Positions 59,638 to 64,000 of a DNA stretch of 64,000 bases are shown one piece after another. A model generated the notes under the pieces. That model ran no database searches. It was given only the letters and a program-made list of their open reading frames with translations, and was not told where the DNA came from. A program made the position numbers and the translations under genes. Origin of the DNA: Omphiscola glabra (taxonomy: Eukaryota; Mollusca; Gastropoda; Lymnaeidae); the NCBI GenBank assembly GCA_964017045.1, contig OZ024795.1:54909350-54973349 (forward strand), given 5' to 3'. The first letter of the stretch is position 1. Each line of letters opens with the position of its first letter.

Positions 59638-60398
59638 TGGTCAAAATTGAAATGCAAGATTTGAGCCAGACAAAGAAACAAATAGACAAACTCGCAAGCT
59701 AAATAAAAGCATGCAATGTCAGTCTCGGATGGTGGCTCATCTAAGAGAAGAAAAAAAAAACTCCGACTACAATCTCCGCTGGTTAAATGCTACGGGGGTA
59801 GACATGGAGGGCAAAATCTGGAGTCCCCGTATGAAGTTGTATTCAATGACTTATAATGAGTAATAATGACTATTCCGGCAACTTTAACGACGCCCCTGGT
59901 GCCAAGCTGTATAGTCCATAGGATGTTTCTCTTGCTTCCTCTGAGTTCCCCAGTGGCGTGGAGAGGAGTGTGTGATTTGCTGAGTGAGAAACAGCTGATC
60001 TTCCATTTAGCCACTTCCACCGAAACTACACTATTGAACTGTCTCTCTCAAATAAAAAAAATAAAATAATCAAATAAAATAGAAAGCAAACTGTGAACCG
60101 TACCTACCATTTTAAAAAGCCCTCTTGCTACGACCTATTGTTTTCGGTACACTTATTTCATCCTGATTTACTATTATTATTTTTTTTTTCTTTAAAAAAT
60201 TCTTCTAAATTTATTTATAAAAAAGAAATAAACGACTCCCGGATAATTTCCAATCATTATTTATTATTTTTATTATTTAAAAATAATAAAATAAAAAGCA
60301 GACAGCGCAGTATTACTAGGCGAACTAGGTCAGTTAAATAAAAAAAATAAAAAATTTAAATAAAAAGCCGATACCGGTACAGCAGTGTTACTTATCAT
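59638..60398. other. no gene seen
   Basis: Spacer, AT-rich after 60050. Overlapping open frames near 59790-60069 on both strands have no recognisable domains. Confidence 0.5.
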
Positions 60399-60803
60399 CA
60401 GTTCACACGATCAGATTTAGCTTCAAATTTCTTTTTGAACGCACTATTTAGTAGGGGTCGCAAAACCTGTCCCTTTTGCCAAAACCGGTATTTTCGATAT
60501 TGTAGTTTACGAATACCGGAATACCGGTATTTTCGATATTTTCGATATTTAGATAATTTTTAGTCGAGATTCGAGATTAGAGTTGGGGATTTATCAATGA
60601 AATAAAAACATTCAGAACAAATATCACATTTTGATGTTTAATAAGCTTTTAACAATAACACAAATGTTTATCTTCAGACTTTAATCAAATGAAAAAAAAA
60701 GTAATATTCTTAACTTTTTAATTTAAATAGTTTTATTAATTAAATATTAAAATAATTGGTCTGTTTTAATCTTTGGTCAAATTTAAATTATGAGATTTTA
60801 AAA

Positions 60804-60914
60804 TGACAACGTGTCTAATGTTTGGTCACTTGACTTTGGCCGCAAATGGTTACAAAAGTAACTTGATGACGAGAACACCTTCTCTGACCCCTCACTGGTC
60901 GGGGGAATAGACCT
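60804..60914 (-). pseudogene. C-terminal dimerisation motif of the same hAT transposase
   Basis: Minus strand reads RSIPPTSEGSEKVFSSSSYF then LRPKSSDQTLDTL. hAT transposases end with IPATSAPSERVFS and a later R--L----V. The catalytic Glu of SER/SEK is present. Stops separate this piece from the BED finger, and most of the catalytic domain is absent. Confidence 0.82.
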
Positions 60915-61240
60915 TAGGCTATCAATGGCTATCAATGGCTATCATACGCAATTTCTAGATATTTTCCTCTTGAACCGCCTTTCTCAAATAAAACCATTTC
61001 TATTTTTACCAATGTATCAATGTCTCCATCCGTTGGTCTGGAAGTATTATCCTTAGCCTGAAGTTTCTTTTGTATTTCAATTTCTAATTATCTTAAGCGG
61101 CAGTGTATCTTCAAGTTCATCATGCTCAGATCCAAGATGTTCAATTTCATTGTTCAAAGATATTTCCAACGAGGAATCCGCTGTCTGACCAAGCTTTTGA
61201 ATATTCATGATATGTTTTCGCATCTGGTCGCAATCTGGCC

Positions 61241-61465
61241 TTAGAAATACGTCCAAGAATCACTGGAATGTGCAGACTTTAAATGAGTGTGAAGGCCTGA
61301 AGTTGTTCTTCCCAATGTTTTAAGTATCTTGTTACATCTAAATCTAATACATTTAGCTGAGAGATTGTCTGTATATTTCAAGAAATAATGCCACACTGAT
61401 GTCTTTTTTTCCCGATAGTTTCGTATGCTATTCAAATTTAGGTTTATTTTTTTCATGGTCCCCAA
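61241..61465 (-). pseudogene. BED-type zinc finger of a hAT transposase
   Basis: The minus-strand frame of 74 codons has KKTSVWHYFLKYTDN, AKCIRFRCNKILKTLG and SGLHTHLKSAH. This is the BED finger pattern (VW-YF, C--C, L--HL---H) found at the N-terminus of hAT transposases. Two Cys residues have four residues between them where two are usual, so zinc binding may be lost. Confidence 0.8.
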
Positions 61466-62542
61466 TTTCTTTCTACCAACCTTGGAGAATAAATCATTTT
61501 TAAAAAATTATTACATCAAGCGAATTGGTTTGACGTTTTTAAATTGTCATGTAAATGTTTGACTAAGTACGGTACAGAAAAATTGGGAAATTCAGCCTGA
61601 GACAAAATAGCTAGAAAATCAGTTATGAGATGAATGTAAATTATTAATATTGTTATCACAAAATAGAAGTAGCATTATTTTTCTGTGTCTTAAACTTAAG
61701 GTATTGGATTATCAAAATACGGATTTACTCATATTTTTTATAATATAGGTTTTTTGGCATAATTAAAAGAGATCAAGCACTTTTAAAAAAAAAAAAATTA
61801 AAAGTTGACCCCGTGATTTGAGTAATGCGCCATAACATGGGATTACCTCCTGTACATTCAGGTCGCGACTCGTCTCCACTTACACACTACACAAGCACGA
61901 TGAAAAAAAACAAACACAACTAATCACAACGTCATGATTCTTGACAAATAAGAAAGTACAAAGATCGGTCGGCTTTCTTTGAACTTGTGACACATGGTGT
62001 GATGGATTTACACGTCTCAAAAATTATTGCCATTTCTTGCTTTAACTTTAACTGCGACGTGGAAACTAAGAAAAACTATTAAAAAAAAAATTGAAAATGA
62101 AATCCCGGGATTATCGAAAATCCCGGTTTTCATAAATCCAATCCCGGTATTTTTGAGCATGAATTATGGTCCGGTATTCCGGTATTTTCGAAATTCGGGA
62201 TCCCGGTTTGCGACCCCTACTATTTAGTCAAACAAAAATGTACGAAAATTTGATCGTGTGAACTGAGCATCAGTGAGTTAAAGAAATAATTGATCTAAAG
62301 CTGCCTTCACCACACGTGACACTTGATCGTTGGGTTCATAGGCTTGTTTTGTACACAATGGAAAGCCTTGGAGAACTCCACATTGTTGGATAAGGTTCCG
62401 ATTACTCTGTTCGGTAGATCATATTTGAACTTTATCACAAATGCTTTAAATCAGTTGGACTAAATAACGAATTAAAAATTTTTTTTTTTTTTTTAAAATT
62501 AAGAAAATCGTTTCATTATTTAATCCTAATAGCGCTAATTGG

Positions 62543-62775
62543 ATGTTGTCATACGTGGTGAGATGTCATGTGTCATGCATGGTGAGATGTGTCGTACGTG
62601 GTGAGATGTCATGCGTCGAACGTCGTGAGATGTACGTCATACATGGTGAGATGTCATGTGTCATAAGTGGTGAGATGTCGTGTGTCATATGTGTTGAGAT
62701 GTCATGTGTCATTTGTGGTGAGATGCCATGTATCTTACATGGTGAGATGTGTGTCATAACTGGTGAGATGTCGTA
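62543..62775. repeat. minisatellite, GGTGAGATGTCATGTGTCAT
   Basis: About ten units of 22-26 bp with the core GGTGAGATGTCATGTGTCAT. Open frames on both strands are repeat-derived. Confidence 0.9.
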
Positions 62776-62950
62776 ATCATAGTGCTGCCTGCCTGGGTAA
62801 CAACGTCAACTTAATCATAGTGCTGCATGGCTGGTGCACAACGTCAACAACTTAATCATAGTGCTGCCTGCCTGGTGCACAACGTCAACAACTTAATCAT
62901 AGTGCTGCCTGCCTGGTGCACAACGTCAACAACTTAATAATAGTGCTTCC
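62776..62950. repeat. 41-bp minisatellite, four copies
   Basis: Four to five copies of a unit with TAATCATAGTGCTGCCTGCC TGGTGCACAACGTCAACAACT; the last is followed directly by the next array. Confidence 0.92.
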
Positions 62951-62956
62951 TGCCTG

Positions 62957-63308
62957 GTGCCCCCACCTCCATTATGCCGCGCCACCACCTCCATTATGCC
63001 ACGCCCCTAACTCCATTATGCCGCGCCCCCCCCATTATGCCGCGCCCCACCTCCATTATGCCGCGCCCCCACCCCCATTATGCCGAGCCCCCACCCCCAT
63101 TATGCCGCGCCCCCACCTCCATTATGCCACGCCCCCACCTCCATTATGCCACGCCCCCACCTCCATTATGCCGCGCCCCCACCTCCATTATGCCGCGCCC
63201 CCACCTCCATTATGCCGCGCCCCCACCTCCATTATGCCGCGCCCCCACCTCCATTATGCCGCGCCCCCACGTCATTATGCCGCGCCCCCACCTCCACCTC
63301 CATTATGC
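62957..63308. repeat. 22-bp minisatellite, CCATTATGCCGCGCCCCCAC
   Basis: About 16 copies of a 22-bp GC-rich unit, CCATTATGCCGCGCCCCCAC CT. It opens three plus-strand frames of pure repeat. Not genes. Confidence 0.93.
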
Positions 63309-63382
63309 CATTTTTTCTGTTTTGTGCACCCTGCATTCAACGCTGACATTTTTTTCACATCAGAAATTTGAGACTCTAAAAT

Positions 63383-63412
63383 ACACCCCCACCCCCACCC
63401 CCACCCCCAAAC
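63383..63412. repeat. short (CACCCC)n microsatellite
   Basis: Five to six copies of CACCCC between two minisatellites. Confidence 0.85.
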
Positions 63413-63447
63413 CACCTTGGATTGAATCGTTACCACGAGAAAGAGGT

Positions 63448-64000
63448 ATCAAAGAGAAAGGCACCAGTCAATGTATCAAAGAGAAAGGCATCAGTCAATG
63501 TATCAAAGAGAAAGGCATCAGTCAATGTATCAAAGAGAAAGGCATCAGTCAATGTATCAAAGAGAAAGGCATCAGTCAATGTATCAAAGAGAAAGGCATC
63601 AGTCAATGTATCAAAGAGAAAGGCATCAGTCAATGTATCAAAGAGAAAGTCATCAGTCAAAGTATCAAAGAGAAAGGGACCAGTCAATGTATCAAAGAGA
63701 AAGGCACCAGTCAAAGTATCAAAGAGAAAGGCACCAGCCATTGTATCAAAGAGAAAGGCACCAGTCAATGTATCAAAGGAAAGGCACCAGTCGAGGTATA
63801 AAAGAGAAAGGCACCAGTCAATGTATCAAAGAGAAAGGCACCAGTCGAGGTATCAAAGAGAAAGGCATCAGTCAATGTATCAAAGAGAAAGGCATCAGTC
63901 AATGTATCAAAGAGAAAGGCATCAGTCAATGTATCAAAGAGAAAGTCATCAGTCAAAGTATCAAAGAGAAAGGGACCAGTCAATGTATCAAAGAGAAAGG
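63448..64000. repeat. 27-bp minisatellite, continues past the window
   Basis: About 20 copies of a 27-bp unit (AAAGAGAAAGGCATCAGTCA ATGTATC), with CACCAG and GTCATC variants. It does not end before the window edge. The unit is nine codons long and opens frames on both strands, so peptides of up to 275 residues are artefacts. Confidence 0.94.

Larger units (their letters stand above)
60452..62219 (-). mobile_element. hAT element, internally deleted, inside a MITE
   Basis: Starts TAGGGGTCGCAAA and ends with the inverted TTTGCGACCCCTA. Exact 8-bp duplications CTATTTAG lie at 60444-60451 and 62220-62227. Near both ends CCGGTATTTTCGA-type repeats accumulate (60485-60555 and 62105-62210). The minus strand keeps two parts of a hAT transposase, a BED finger and the C-terminal dimerisation motif, with the middle lost. 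1.77 kb is too short for a full hAT transposase gene plus ends. Confidence 0.9.
60399..62265. mobile_element. MITE split by a hAT element
   Basis: The left half begins CAGTTCACACGATCAGATTT (60399) and the right half ends with the inverted CAGTTCACACGATCAAATTT (62265). Both ends match the MITEs at 46.6-47.0 kb, as does GAACGCACTATTT in the left half. A 1768-bp hAT element with its 8-bp duplication separates the halves. Without it the MITE is only about 90 bp. Confidence 0.78.

Noticed and set aside
62916..63983. Long open frames, up to 275 codons, on both strands
   Set aside because: They are translations of the 22-bp and 27-bp arrays. The longest runs through both arrays and the spacer between them, with no non-repeat protein content that resembles a domain.
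1..64000. tRNA genes
   Set aside because: I scanned for GGTTCGAATCC-type T-arms and found none with a matching acceptor stem; the GGGTTCGACT near 32745 is part of a pogo-type terminus.

Overview
The window is eukaryotic nuclear DNA: AT-rich, with spliced genes, long minisatellites and many DNA transposons and LINE remnants. The mix (CR1/L2-like LINE tails, Merlin, pogo, hAT and SPIN-like elements, an animal-type 3-mercaptopyruvate sulfurtransferase) fits an invertebrate, most likely a gastropod mollusc. The organism is an inference; nothing in the window names it.

Layout. 0-8 kb holds a run of unrelated minisatellites (19, 29, 19, 18, 26 and about 17 bp units); the 29-bp array is 3.6 kb long and each unit carries TGAGTCA. 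8.7-10.6 kb is a short non-autonomous DNA transposon. 11-16.4 kb has more minisatellites and a complete 203-bp hAT MITE. 16.4-26.3 kb has LINE remnants, a third member of the same transposon family (18.2-19.8 kb), a 321-bp MITE, a long hairpin and a few exon-like pieces. 27-33 kb has two pogo/Tigger-type non-autonomous elements, a broken pogo transposase and a tiny SPIN-like hAT element. 34.5-44.6 kb is the centrepiece: a decayed Merlin transposase gene split by a 9.2-kb element that encodes a spliced 930-aa transposase, itself split in an intron by a 3.8-kb element that encodes a 624-aa Mutator/Kolobok-like transposase. 45-52.4 kb has a LINE tail, paired MITEs and a 3.9-kb repeat of about 170-bp monomers. 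52.9-54.9 kb is the only clear host gene, MPST, on the minus strand in three exons. 55.4-62.3 kb is a further set of nested elements, including a BED-finger hAT relic inside a MITE. 62.5-64 kb ends in four consecutive minisatellites, the last running off the window.

The most informative result is a transposon family defined here by three independent insertions (8671-10634, 18245-19786, 34822-44043). All share the inverted terminus TAGGYACYCCAA and each is flanked by an exact 7-bp target duplication (CCTAGAG, TTATTAA, AGTTAAC). The full-length copy appears intact: all reading-frame phases match across its splice junctions, and the protein has D, D, C-x2-H and E residues in the order seen in hAT-type enzymes. 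Many open frames in the window are artefacts of minisatellites whose unit is a multiple of three, and were left out.
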